Source: Alentia gelatinosa (lineage: Eukaryota; Annelida; Polychaeta; Phyllodocida; Polynoidae). Taken from it: DNA of 64,000 nucleotides. Where the stretch lies: positions 51,191,950 to 51,255,949 of the forward strand of contig OX465579.1 in the NCBI GenBank assembly GCA_950022655.1, in the 5' to 3' direction. The position numbers were made by a program, and so were the translations under genes. Shown piece by piece: positions 11,575-22,900 of the stretch. The notes under the pieces are model-generated. The model saw only the letters and a program-made list of their open reading frames with translations, made no database searches and was not told the origin of the DNA. Every line of letters begins with the position of its first letter. Within the stretch, counting starts at the first letter, position 1.

Positions 11575-11928
11575 CTATGACGTGTCAGGTGCCTGTGAAG
11601 TGTCCTGGCCTCTGCCCCCGGATTCATTTTTGGACTCGCAGATATCTGCATGGATGATAGACTCGCTCAAACTTTTCAATTTACCCCTGAGCAAAGCGAC
11701 TTCGTGACTAAGATCATTCTGTTCATGAACAAATGAACCAAACGACGCTGGTGGTTTAATCGCACTACTGTCGCCATCTTGTTTTACTGCTCCTCGCATA
11801 TATTCCAGAGAAAACGCTCTCTCTTCTATTTGAATATCATGTTCCAAAGTCATCAACCGGCAGTTGGGACATCCGTCCCTGTGCGACCTACAGCTGGATT
11901 CTTTGTTGCATGTCTCACAACGTCTCAC
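11575..11928 (-). pseudogene. possible gag-like ORF with Cys/His cluster, upstream of the DIRS-like remnant
   Basis: An open frame of 117 codons on the same strand and just 5' of the RT remnant. The N-terminus has a Cys/His cluster (CETCNKESSC...CPNC) that could bind zinc. A hydrophilic, possibly coiled-coil stretch (EVALLRGKLKSLSESI) follows. Position and zinc cluster suit the first ORF of a DIRS/Ngaro-type element, but sequence alone does not prove it belongs. Confidence 0.4.
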
Positions 11929-11931
11929 ATT

Positions 11932-12920
11932 TCTGCTCTTCTCATATTGAAAAACATTTTCTTAGCCGGAAAATCTTTTCTGGTCTTTTCTAACCCAGAG
12001 CTGGTGCGCGAGTGAAGGATCCCCAGCTGGAGACCTTCAGTCCTACCAACTCCCTGTGGCAGGGCCACCGTCCTTCTTTAAGTGTGAAAGACATGTGGTT
12101 GATAATACATCACTAGGAAACTGGCTGTGATATAAAATGGGAGTCTGTTGACAGATGAAAGGTTGCGGTGCTGGCAGTGTGATTTCTTTCTTTATTGCCC
12201 ACCATGAATAGCTGGACTTCCCCTGGGGGCCTTTACATAAATAACGACAACTATGAAAGTGTACTTTAGCAATTTGGATTGTTTCAATTAGTAAATTTAG
12301 CGACAAATTTTCTTAGATTTTCATGGATCACTGGCAATCACAAAAAAAATTGTTGCGATGAAATTTAGCGACTACGCCCATTACAAAAAGACAATTTTGA
12401 TCGTTGACCTTATCGCTAAAGATCATTAACTATGATAAACCAGACCCGACCCAAAGGGTGGGTCTCGCATTAGCGATTCCCCACAAAAGTTGTTTTTAAC
12501 CATATAATCGTTTAATGTTTTTTCCTAAAAATTAGACTGTTACCTACTTCAAGATGTTGTTCATTATACCCAATAAAGAAATTACGGAAAAAAATTGTGA
12601 ATTACCTTTTTTTTTAAACTATGCATCATATAGTCAAATCCGGCAATTTTTCATGGTTTAGCGACAGCGATAATTTCATTGCGCTGGTATTTCACCGGAT
12701 AACCAGCTATGATACATTACAAAAACGGCGGCATTCAATCAAGAAGTGGATCGTAATGGTCGGTATTACTAACTTTAAATGAAATACTATTTCATTATAA
12801 TAAACTTAGGTTATAAACTGGGTTATGGTTTCTTAATATTGAACATACTTAAGATATTTATAATTATTTTATGAATGATAATTTTACAGGTGTGCACGGC
12901 TGTATGACATTTTGTGACCA
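11932..12920. other. non-coding stretch leading into the Harbinger-like unit
   Basis: Contains repeated TTTAGCGAC / TATCGCTAAA motifs (12298, 12364, 12413, 12658) in both orientations. Similar motifs recur near 17540-17640. They may be subterminal transposase-binding repeats of the Harbinger-like unit. No gene seen. Confidence 0.45.
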
Positions 12921-12931
12921 GTGCTGCATTC

Positions 12932-14313
12932 ATGACTATAGCGGACAAACACCGTACTTCGACTGCAACCTTATCAAGGTGTGTAGAAGACTTGTCCAAC
13001 TATTTCTACGAATTCGCCAACAAGTAGGTTACATTATTTAAAACAAATTACATCTAAACCACTGCCTTAAAACTAATCCCCAAAATTAGCATATTGTCCA
13101 AATGTGTACCTTTGTCTAACATTTATTCTAAACTTTAAGTAATGTTGTTTCATATATTTTTTCATGTACATAGTCTGGCCTCATACTTTGCAGCAGAAAA
13201 TGGGTAAAGCTACTGAATTCTACCACAAACATGGGAATCGTCCGAAGGTGATGGGTTGTATTGACGGGACCCATGTTGCAATTGTCTCTCCCAAAAAGGA
13301 TAGAGAAGCTGTCTTCGTCAATCGCAAAGGCTACTATTCGTTGAACTGTATGGTGTGTAACTATTAAGATTTGTTTTAATTTGCAAATTGGTAGCCAATT
13401 TAATGTATTTAATCATTCATGTTAAAATGCATATAGCATTTAAATAGTTGTGAAATGAATTTATAATAACTATTATAATTCAACATTTAATTGAAACAGG
13501 TGGTGTGTGATGCGGACAACCTGATTACGCATTTGGACACTTCGTTTGCTGGTTCAGCCAATGATGCCTATGCCTTCACCACTAGTGCTCTGTATGATGA
13601 CGCTGAAGCTGAACATTGGGAAGACTTTGTGCTATTAGGAGATTCTGGGTGGGTGTCTGTGTGTGTTTAACATTATTTAATATTGTACAGTACATGTTTA
13701 CCTAAAACAGTAGTTGGTCACTGCTTGTATGTGTTTGTATTATATTCATATTAATTGTTAATCTTTAATGAATTATTTTGTGACAGACTTAGCGATTTAC
13801 ACTTGTACTACCTACCATTTTAGGTACAGCGTTAAGAAGTATCTTCTGACCCCCTACCATGCCCCTAACAGTCCGAGGGAACGTGCATATAACGGCTGGC
13901 ATTCATCGACAAGGTCCATAGTGGAAAGGACTATCGAAATCATGAAGCAGCGGTGGCGGTAAGCTAGGTTTATATTTCTATTTTGTCGTACTATCTTAAA
14001 TCAATATATAGAGTTAATTTCTTTTTCTTATATAATGAATTATTCACTTTTCAGCTGCTTAGATGCCAGTGGTGGCTACCTTCATCATCAACCGGAACGT
14101 ACTGCCAAGATAGTTGTTGCCTGTGCCTGTCTGCATAACATGGCAGTACTTGATCGTGCCCCTGTCATCGATGTGAGAGAAGACATCGGACCTGATGCCT
14201 TCCGGAGGGTAAGGCTGCCTCCGCAACAACCACATGAATTCCATCAAGTTCCTCCAGCAGAGGAAGATGAAGATGCACATGATGAGTATGCGAGGACACA
14301 TTTCCAAAATTAA
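12932..14313 (+). CDS. PIF/Harbinger-type DDE transposase (HARBI1-like), multi-exon
   Basis: DDE nuclease of the PIF/Harbinger (HARBI1) family, which cuts and pastes DNA with a metal-dependent active site. Exons as read: 12932-13023 (ADKHRTSTATLSRCVEDL), 13174-13352, 13500-13648, 13824-13958 and 14055-14313. The last four junctions follow GT-AG and keep frame. The first junction does not keep frame as read and is doubtful. Catalytic motifs: first Asp in GCIDGTHVAI, second Asp in LLGDSGY (split by an intron), Glu in SIVERTIEIMKQRW. The family block RERAYNGWH and the late CACLHNMAV block are present. The N-terminal part of the family is not fully found, so the 5' end is uncertain. The convergent gene at 15.3-17 kb is the probable partner. 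It may be a transposon gene or a domesticated homolog. Confidence 0.85.
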
Positions 14314-15080
14314 AGTAGTATTTTGTCACCGTTGATCGCTGATGGCTAACGATGTGAACAGGATTTCACACACAAAGAACACTTTATTTTGTTTTTGTCA
14401 ATTAGTACTTTATTTATCGTTGGTTACATGGACAACTGTCCTCAGGCACTGTTACTCTGTTGTAGGTTGAACTTTATTGTTACCATTTTATTTTTTAGGC
14501 GTTTTGCAGTTATATGAAAGTATTGCGAATTAGAGATAAACATGAATTGAAACAAGGCCACGTCATCAATAAAACTTTTGATTTTTTTCCTTTAATTGGA
14601 ACAAATTTCCAAGGTACTTCTAACTTGATGTTTGTGGTAGAAACCACAGCACAAATATAAAAAGTAGCCATAAAGTCATAAACGAGCTTACTTCTAACCA
14701 AGTAAATAAAATATTTTACTGCTTCTGCAGAAAAAAAGTTGGACTTTCACCACAAATAACAAAAGGCGCCTAGTACTGCGAGTGTGGAGAAAATGTGAAC
14801 ATTAAACATATATAAAGTTTTTGTGCGGTCCTATCTTAAACTTAAAAAGATCTGTTAATAGTTTTCAGACCTTACATACAAAGTAGTAGGTTTCTACAAT
14901 TAAGAACTACTAACACAAAAGTAAGATATAACTTTGTTAACAATACCAGCAGAGTACTTTATGACTTATAGGTATTTAATAGTGAAAATGTTTGTGTCGT
15001 TTTCAGCACCATGAGACGTAATCTTTTGACAGCAGAGGTATGCCCATTTTAGACAAATGACATAGGAAACTCAATATCTA
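14314..15080. other. 3' flank of the transposase gene, no gene seen
   Basis: AT-rich sequence between two convergent genes. No supported open frame or clear polyadenylation signal pair was resolved. Confidence 0.4.
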
Positions 15081-15084
15081 TTAA

Positions 15085-15250
15085 CCCTTTCCCTGCAGCA
15101 CCCAATTCCTCTGAACACCATTACACAGCAGGCATTGCCTGCATAAACGGCCCTACTACAGCAGGCACCTTTTTTTGAAAATAGCAATGTCACATGATGT
15201 GTCATGTGATTTGAGTAATTTACTTTGGTAACTGATGCTATTTTGTTATA
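15085..15250. mobile_element. half of a TTAA/CCCTTT MITE, related architecture
   Basis: TTAA (15081-15084) is followed by CCCTTTCCCTGCAG, like the ends of the MITEs at 2658 and 49523. Inside is a 33-bp unit with the palindrome GCAGGCATTGCCTGC, followed by a partial second unit (ACAGCAGGCACC). A TCATGTGAT motif lies at about 15202. No AAAGGG-TTAA right end was found, so the copy is truncated or its 3' boundary has decayed. Confidence 0.6.
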
Positions 15251-15301
15251 CCAAATCAAAGGTCAATATGCTGTTTTTAAAATGTCAAAATTTCTTTCAA
15301 T

Positions 15302-16999
15302 TCAAACAATTATTGTTTTATTTATTGAATTTTGTATATAAGTATCAACGACTCGAATAACATTCATTGGATTTTCGCTAACTACAGCAACATTTGTAAT
15401 TCCGGGCAAATTTACACTCAAATCTAAGGGTTCCGTCTGAGACACAGTAGTGGAAGTAGTAGACTTAACCTGAACATCTTTTTCTGTGACCATAATTTTA
15501 CGTTGTAGCTTTTCAAGAATCGCTGTCACTGCTATCAGATTTTCTGCCATCAAACGATTGGTTTCCTGATTCATTTCCAAAAGTTGCTGAAGTTTATCAG
15601 CTTTACACATCACTAATTGATCTTCTGCCTTTTCCCCTACACTTACACTAGATTTAACAGTACTGTCTTGCAGCGATATACTTTCAGGGACAGTTAACTG
15701 CTCTTTAAATGGTTTTTTTGTAGGTGATACCTCCTCAACCGATAACAGTGCCTTCTCTGACGGCGATTACCTAGTACGATTTGGTGATTACTGGTGGATC
15801 GGAAATGTCAGTTACACTAACATTGGCAGGCACAGACTGTGCAACAAATTGAAACGGGGGCGGTTTTTTTTGGCGGTACACTTATGTTTTTTGCCACAGA
15901 CTGGGCAACATGCTGAAACGGGGCTGGTGGTTTTGTTATAGCTACAGCTAAAGCATCTGTCAGTAAATCTTTGTTTATCGCATGCACTTGCACTTCTCCT
16001 TGAAAAGAAGGCGGCCTTATTTCCTTGACTGGGCTTGGATTGATGTTTACCGGTGAAGACAGTGGAGGTGAGGGAACATGAACAGGAGAGGCTGGATCAT
16101 CGCAAATGATATCTTCTTTGTTCGGTTCTGCTTTCAGGTCTGTAGTTGACAAAACAGTTTTTCTGGGAATTATAGGTTTTACAGCAGGTGCCTTGGCCGT
16201 CATCTTAGGTTCATGTACTTCACCTTCCAAGTACACACTCTCACAGGTCACATTCACTGTCTTTTCCGGTTTGTCCTCCTTACGATGAAACCCTAGAAAA
16301 GTATAAAATTGTATAGATTGTAGCTATATATAGTACGCTAGGTTTTTTTAATACTGTAGTATAAAATAATTTGACAAGTATAATATACTTTCGGAAATCA
16401 CAAATTTTCTATAAATCATTTGTGTCGAATAGGATGAATCAGGAATTAAAGTAACCAATAAACAGAAATATGATGTTGAAATATTCAGCAAACACATTGC
16501 ATTGGAGTTTTTTATCACTGCATATTGGAAACGACAAGTCAATTAACTTGCGTGTTTTTTTACATTTTACGCCCAATTAACGATAAAATTTTATTGACCT
16601 AGGACTATAACATTCTTATACAAAGGAATTTTATTGAAATATATATATACACACCGGCAATTTGTGTAACATCTAGGTAGCTGGCTGTAGTCTAGTTTAT
16701 CACGTGCAGCTATGGACCCAGGTTTTATGTTGCCATCCTTGTCACCATATTTTTCAAAGAGGTGATCATTCTTTAAATGATAAAATCAATCTTACCTATT
16801 ATATACAACCAATTTTAATTAATGTTAGAAGCCAGTATCTAAATATTTTAAATAGTAAGTATTTATTTTTAATCAAATAACATCAATGCATTAGAAAAAA
16901 AAGTACTAGTGGCAAGGTTGAGTCTGATTTAACGACGTCGTCCTCGAGGTCTGAATTTTTTGGCCGGAATATCTTAGGTTTTGCCACCCCTTGTGGCAT
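15302..16999 (-). pseudogene. probable Harbinger partner protein, frameshifted, with PLDLS motif
   Basis: Minus-strand exons converge on the transposase. A possible 5' exon starts at an ATG (16999-16997, MPQGVAKPKIFRPKN). A middle exon (about 16770-16653) reads DHLFEKYGDKDGNIKPG and joins in phase (C-R-W/F-H-R-K) to the exon from 16292. That exon is Pro-rich and changes frame at an A8 run near 15870. It contains a duplicated segment (APFQHVAQSV, then PFQFVAQSV), stops near 15780, and reopens to end at 15302 with a coiled-coil-like LQQLLEMNQETNRLMAENL. Near its end lies SQTEPLDLSVNLPG, a PxDLS motif of the type bound by CtBP corepressors. Harbinger elements usually encode a second, Myb/SANT-like DNA-binding protein. 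No Myb helix set was located here, so partner status rests on position and architecture. Confidence 0.5.
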
Positions 17000-18475
17000 G
17001 TTTACTGTCTGTTAAGCACTGTCCTGCAAGCATACATTACGTACATACAGTTACAAATGTCTGAATTTAAGTTTTCATAAAAGGAAACAAACAATACACT
17101 ATATAATAAGTTCAATTGTTGATGAAAATATTTGATGACCATACAGCGACAAAAGGGAGTCACACACGCTCACATTGACACGCAAAAACCACTAAACTAA
17201 CAAAATATACACATTGTCAACATATTACAAGTAGGTGAAACTGACCAGAACACATGATTACATGCTACTATTATTCAAGGGAAGGTATAAAACACCGAAT
17301 ACATATACGCAAGAAGAAGTAAATGAGATGCCCGATGCTACTGGCGTCTGTTCGTCCCTGCGATGAAAACTTGAGAATCTCCACCAAATTTATGACGTCA
17401 CAGGGGGATTCCCTGCGATGACTTAGGAGTTTGTCGGAGCCAACGATAACCACAGAAAAACACAGACAACCACTGAAATTTATATATCGCAAACTTTTTG
17501 TAGTTGTAGCAGTATTTTCATCGTTGTCGTTGTAAAATGTCGAGCGAAATTTCAGCGATCTTGATTAAGCATTCAATTGTAACAGAAAGAAAACAGGACC
17601 GCTAAAAAGTTATATCGCAAAATGTTTGCAATGGTCTTGGCGACAAACTTATGTAACGCCCCCCTGGGGACTCCCCAACTCAGATCCCTAGGTCAAGTTA
17701 CACATTTCAATATTGAAAATTGAACACTTGTGGCTCGAAATAACCGGGTTTAATCACGGCAGTTCCTTTTATTTATTTTCAGTAATTGTCCATTTTGGAG
17801 ATTTGTCTCACAGTTCATGGTTTCCTCATTTCTCTCTATCAGGACTGCCCACTTATCGACCCCTCTCCCCCTACTGCAGGTCTCATTCAGAATTATTTTC
17901 GGGGGTTACCAGCCTTTCTCGTGTTTCTCCAACCCATACGTTCCTGTTTAAGGCTTTATTTATCATTTCAGTTGTTGAACAGTTCCTCCAACCTTTCTGG
18001 TCATCTATGGGAAAATAATACAAATTGTGATAAAGGAACACACGGATTTTGATTAGATATTAATGGTTAGTTGACTGTAGTTTAACCAGCTTATCATCAG
18101 GTCGTCCAAGGACCGTAATGTACACCTAGATATCATAAGATTGTTTTAATTTCCATAGATTTTTCGATTTTCAGTTCATATACAGTGTTGTATATTGACA
18201 TATAGGTCTGTAAGTCCTTTGAATATAATTTGTTTCTCACTTGTGTTCACCTTTTTTTTATTTCAGGAAGAAGCACATTACAGAGCAGTCTGCCAATAGC
18301 AGGTTTTGTATGCCCTCTTGGTGAACAAGTACATATTTCCATAGTCACTAACTAGACATGTCATTGCACATGGAAGTGATTTACTTGGATGAGTGGATGA
18401 GATGAGATGGTAGTTCTGCCGTTCCTATGTAGTACCAGTCTCAAACAAGACTTAATCTTTGCATATTTAATTAAA
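17000..18475. other. non-coding stretch, includes possible right end of the Harbinger-like unit
   Basis: The block at 17600-17620 (CGCTAAAAAGTTATATCGCAA) is roughly the inverse of 12353-12370 and may mark the right subterminal region. The rest has short open frames without recognisable domains. Confidence 0.4.
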
Positions 18476-18479
18476 CTGG

Positions 18480-20070
18480 TACATTGAAGAAGAATCTTGT
18501 ATTTCTAGTGGCAACTCATTCCAGAGATTCGGCCCTTCATAGATCGGAATTTTCTTGAAGAAAATTGTAAGGGGCCGTTTTTATACATTTATGAATGATA
18601 GTGTCTTTATGTGTAACAACAGTATTTAGACATATAAAATTTCTATTTTCAACATCATTGCGATGTATCTTGCTGAAATAGTCCCGTCTTTTAGGTATTC
18701 AGTTTGTGCTGAGATGTCTCTCCATGTGGCATGTTATACAACTGGCCAATTTTGGGCCAGTGCCCATCCTTTTTGATGGTTTTTGAATTAGTAAAATGAC
18801 GATATATTTTGTATTATTGGATCTAGGGGGTTCCACTCCAAAGCACCTCTTTACTGACAGTTACTTTAGAATTTTTAAATTGATGGTTTGGTTACTTTGA
18901 ATGCATTGGCATCGAACATTCTTGTTGCATTTACCTCTCTTTCAACCAGTAGTTTATCAGTTCTCTTACTTGTGCATTACATCCACCAAGTGTGCGTTAG
19001 TTCTCGTTTTGGGATTTGCAACGTTAACCATTTGGTGAAGCCTCATTACAGGGTAGTTTGTTTTGAACTAATACATATTTTCAAACATCTGTTTTGAATC
19101 TAAAGTTGAAGTTTTGATGATGTAAGGGTACGGGTAGTAGCGTAATAGGTCGTAGATTGGTTACAGAATTTATGTTCCCTTTCTCTGATATTGGGACTTT
19201 TTTCCCCAGTAACTGGGAAACATGTCGGTCTCTAGGGAAAGTCTAAATAAGTTAGATACCTGAGGACCTTTATGAGGTTTATTGGCTCTTTATTAAGCCA
19301 TGGTTCTTTTCTCTTGTCAGGTTTTAAAGGGTTTGACATGACACAATTTTGTCTGGGTATGACAGAAATACTTAGTCCATTTCAGTCCATACTGCGTTGA
19401 CATCTGCTTCATGATCAAAGTTGGCCCGGTCTGATTCACTTATCTAATTTTGGTATGTATCTGGGTTAAACTTTCTGGCGGATCTTCATTTAAATACCAG
19501 GCCATTGGATTTCAACCAGATTTTATATACCCATGTAGTGGTATCTCTACTGTAAGTCCAGTTAATATTCAAGTCACCTAAATACATGTCTTTCTCCGAT
19601 AACTGCTATCTTTATCATAGGTACGTTGAACAATGGCGAGGTAATGTCGAATGTTTTGTGAATAAACCAATTTAAAATAATGTAGTCTGTAGAATTCGAA
19701 AAAATTTGTAATTGACCAATTAGGTGGCCTATAGATTGATACATAAGTAATATTTGATTGGTTTAGTCTGACTTTCTCTAGACATTGTACCTTGGTGTCT
19801 TTACACAATCTGTCATATTTTCTCATATCAATATGATTTACACCTAGTTTTTCTTATCTGCAGATTGTATGTGCAGAATTCCCCGCCTTCGATTTTTGGT
19901 CCGTCTTTACCTTCTTCATGTTAAGTTCTTTCCAACCGTCTAACATTATGCTCGTCAAGTTTGAATAATCCATCCGGTGAGGATTCTGTCATCCAACTTT
20001 CTGTGACTGTTATCAAATACATCAGACATTTGGACATTGAAAAAGTCTTGCTTACTTAACAAACTCCATA
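18480..20070 (-). pseudogene. decayed non-LTR retrotransposon (LINE) with EN and RT scraps
   Basis: Minus-strand fragments in LINE order. Endonuclease pieces (20040-19500): TESWMTESSPDG, VSIYRPPN and YLGDLNINW, the usual landmarks of an AP-like EN domain. An RT entry motif is at 19165-19110 (VTNLRPITLLPVPL). A C-terminal end is at 18560-18490 (PIYEGPNLWNELPLEIQ), comparable to the ends of the LINEs at 53.0 and 61.5 kb. The central RT with its YADD box is missing, and stops and frame changes are frequent. It is an old, internally deleted copy. Confidence 0.75.
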
Positions 20071-21248
20071 TGTTTAGATGACACATTTTGAGGTAGCTGG
20101 CACTTCTCATCTCAACCGAAATCATTATTCGCTTTCAAGAATTGTACATATATTTTTTTTAAAGTTTGCAGTGTTTATTCACCTGATATCCTTAAAACTA
20201 CATTGACAGTCTGGCTAGTCGTTCCATGGACCCTCAGTTTTGAACTCACATGCCACACATGTAAGTTGATAATGAGCTTCCTTACAACTGCTTGTTTTTT
20301 TTAGTTTTATTGTTTTTCCCCCTTTTTTCTCTTTCCTCCTCTCATTCATTTATTTGACTTAGATTAGGGTAGTATTAGTAAAAGTCGAATAGTTGTGATG
20401 TATAGTCAATTATAGGAGGTGACCACTGTTCTGGGCTTGGGCTGATACTTGGGCCCTGAAGGAAGTATACATGATAACTTTTAACCTTAAACCATTGACA
20501 ACGTGATCTTTTCACTATATAGGACTGGGTAAGGTCTTACAGTTCTAAGTGACACTTTGCTTAACATTCGGTGGCAGCACTCACTTCTGATTAAAGTAGA
20601 TCCAGCCATTCATAAATCCATATTGCACGTTGTATGAAAAAAACCCACATTTGTTCGGCCAGAATTGGACCTCTCAATTAGCATGCGACTATATCAAAAT
20701 GATCTATACACAGGGCTTAGAGCACAACTTCGAATTCTCTAACTGTGTGATATATCCAGGCCACCAAATAGTCAGAGCATGGATTCTAAAATGAAGATCA
20801 CCACATATTTTACAGTGCAGGTTCTACAATAATATATCTAGGTCACAGTGTACTTTCCAAGATGGGATCTACAATGATGTCTCTAGGTCACCCTAGTGGT
20901 TTGCAAGACAGGTCCTTTCCAGAGGCACAATAGAACGTGAGAAACTGATGCAGGTCCTCAGGTGTCAATCTCCAGAATTAGTTACTTGCCTGAGTGGAAT
21001 CTGGCATGGAGGACGAAATGAAACCTTACTGATTTGTAAGTAACTCTGGGAGGTGATATTCCATTACACATAAGTAGAAAGTGGAGCTCATTACTGTGAG
21101 TGGTTTGTATAACAATTGGCCCTGTCTTCAGTGTTACGAATCTCACTTAATTCGTCAGGACAGCAAAATCATTCCATTTAAATTGCAAATTATTTAGAAA
21201 GAATTCACGGAAATATTCATATGCAATGATAATTGGCTCCCTACATAA
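20071..21248. other. non-coding stretch, no gene recognised
   Basis: May include the decayed 5' part of the LINE next to it, but no motif could be confirmed. Confidence 0.4.
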
Positions 21249-21250
21249 TA

Positions 21251-22104
21251 TGGGGGGCCGTTCTGGACATTCATGATTCACGAAATGAATTTGTGATTCA
21301 CGAAAGTCATTTCGTCCGTTTCTCTCTCCTTACACCAGGGGCCGACAATGTGTCCGCATAACCATTCTAACCTTCTTACTCCATTACCATTATCATTACA
21401 TTCTACCCATACCTCACTGACTCAACTCACCAGTGCTCGCTCATCAGTGCTCACTCCCCAGTCCTCCCTCACCAGTCCGCACTCACCAGTTCTCACTCAA
21501 TAGTACTCACTCAACAATACTCACCAGTCCTCACTCACTAGTCCTCATTCAAGAGTCCGCACTCACCAGTTCTCGATCAATAGTACTGACTCACTAGTCC
21601 TCACTCACCAGTCCTCACTCACCAGTCCACACTCACCAGTCCTCGCTCAACAGTCCACAATCACCAGTCCTCACTTAACAGTCCTCACTTAACAGTCCTC
21701 ACTCACCAGTCTGCACTCACCAGTTCTCACTCACCAGTACTCACCAGTCCTCAATCACTAGTCCTACGCTGTTGCCGCCTCCCCTCGCACAGACCGTTAA
21801 TTCGTCAATATTCGGAATTTTGGAATAACGACTTGACAACCATAGCATCGTATTAAGATGGCTGTAAGCTTTCAGATAATATACTTTTATAGGTAATTAT
21901 GGTTGCCGATCACTAAGGTAGTTAAAGCAAATTGTAAACAAAGCACCAAATGTAAATAAACGGCGAAGGACACATTGGGGCCCCTTCGCGAAAATGATTA
22001 TGGCAAAAAAATTGATTTTGTGGTGGATTTCGTGGACGAAATCCATTTCGTGGGACGAAATGGATGCTATATGACGAAATTATTATGTCCAGAACGGCCC
22101 CCCA
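21251..22104. mobile_element. TA-flanked non-autonomous DNA transposon, 854 bp
   Basis: Perfect 20-bp terminal inverted repeats (TGGGGGGCCGTTCTGGACAT at the left, its reverse complement at the right) flanked by TA on both sides (21249-21250 and 22105-22106). This is the Tc1/mariner-type signature. Subterminal zones are rich in ATTTCGT/ACGAAAT in both orientations. The middle is a minisatellite, listed separately. No transposase is encoded, so it would depend on enzyme supplied elsewhere. Confidence 0.88.
21415..21765. repeat. ~14-bp CTCACCAGTCCTCA minisatellite inside the TA element
   Basis: Roughly 25 imperfect tandem copies of CTCACCAGTCCTCA, with variants such as AATAGTACTC and CCAGTCCGCA, fill the centre of the 21251-22104 element. 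Confidence 0.9.
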
Positions 22105-22339
22105 TACATAAAGAGGTATTGCTGCATGAGTGACCACGTGTGTCACTGAGGTCCCTTGACCTCTGGCCACCTGGTGACGGGAGGTTATATTAGCTGACTT
22201 GCAACATCGGTATCTGTGGGTGTCAAGCCTGAAACGTGATCTAATTACCTAAAGAATCATCGAGAGTATCCCCTCACGCATACAAATGTCCTCACTGAAC
22301 ATATTCAGCAGAATGAACTCAGAGCACGGCGTTCTGCGG

Positions 22340-22900
22340 GCAGCGCGAGTGACACAAACTACAGATAAGCATTTTGAAGTCGGGACAAGTTTGCGGCGTG
22401 AGATCTATCCTGATGTGTTCTGAGAACTAATGGCCTCTTGCTGCGCTCTGGGCGGCTCTGAGCTGCGCCGAGTACCTCCACCTTCTCCATAACCGATATT
22501 TCGCGCGCCATTAATATCCAGCCCTGATGAGATTGACGCAGATACAATTCGATTTTGGACATAAATGACTGGAAGGTGTCATATGTAAATTGGAGTAGAG
22601 CCTTTGCTGAGCCCACATCCAATAATTAGGCGGGGGTTGGGCAGCGGGCGGCTGGGTGGGCGGGCGGACAGGCACCCCGGGCGGTGATGAGATTTCGGCG
22701 CCACTGTCTCATCCCGTCTACCTACTAACGCCCAAATGAATTAGATTGCGGTGTGAACAGAAACAGGAGCCGTGTGGTAATGGGCGGCGGGCAGGCACGC
22801 CCCGCCCGCTGGGACCATGCCGTCTGAGGCCTGCCTCAGGATCGGCGGCCAGCGCACCCTGGCCGGCGGGCTGCAAGCTGCGGTCTGCAAGCTGCGAGCT
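22340..22900. other. GC-rich, motif-rich non-coding block; candidate regulatory DNA
   Basis: This block contrasts with its AT-rich surroundings. It has unbroken-looking segments (22495-22600 and 22700-22790) with homeobox-like ATTA/TAAT cores, a TGTGGT Runx-like core at 22772, and no repeat structure or convincing ORF. It ends in a GGGCGG-rich tract (22625-22870). The call is by composition only. Confidence 0.25.
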
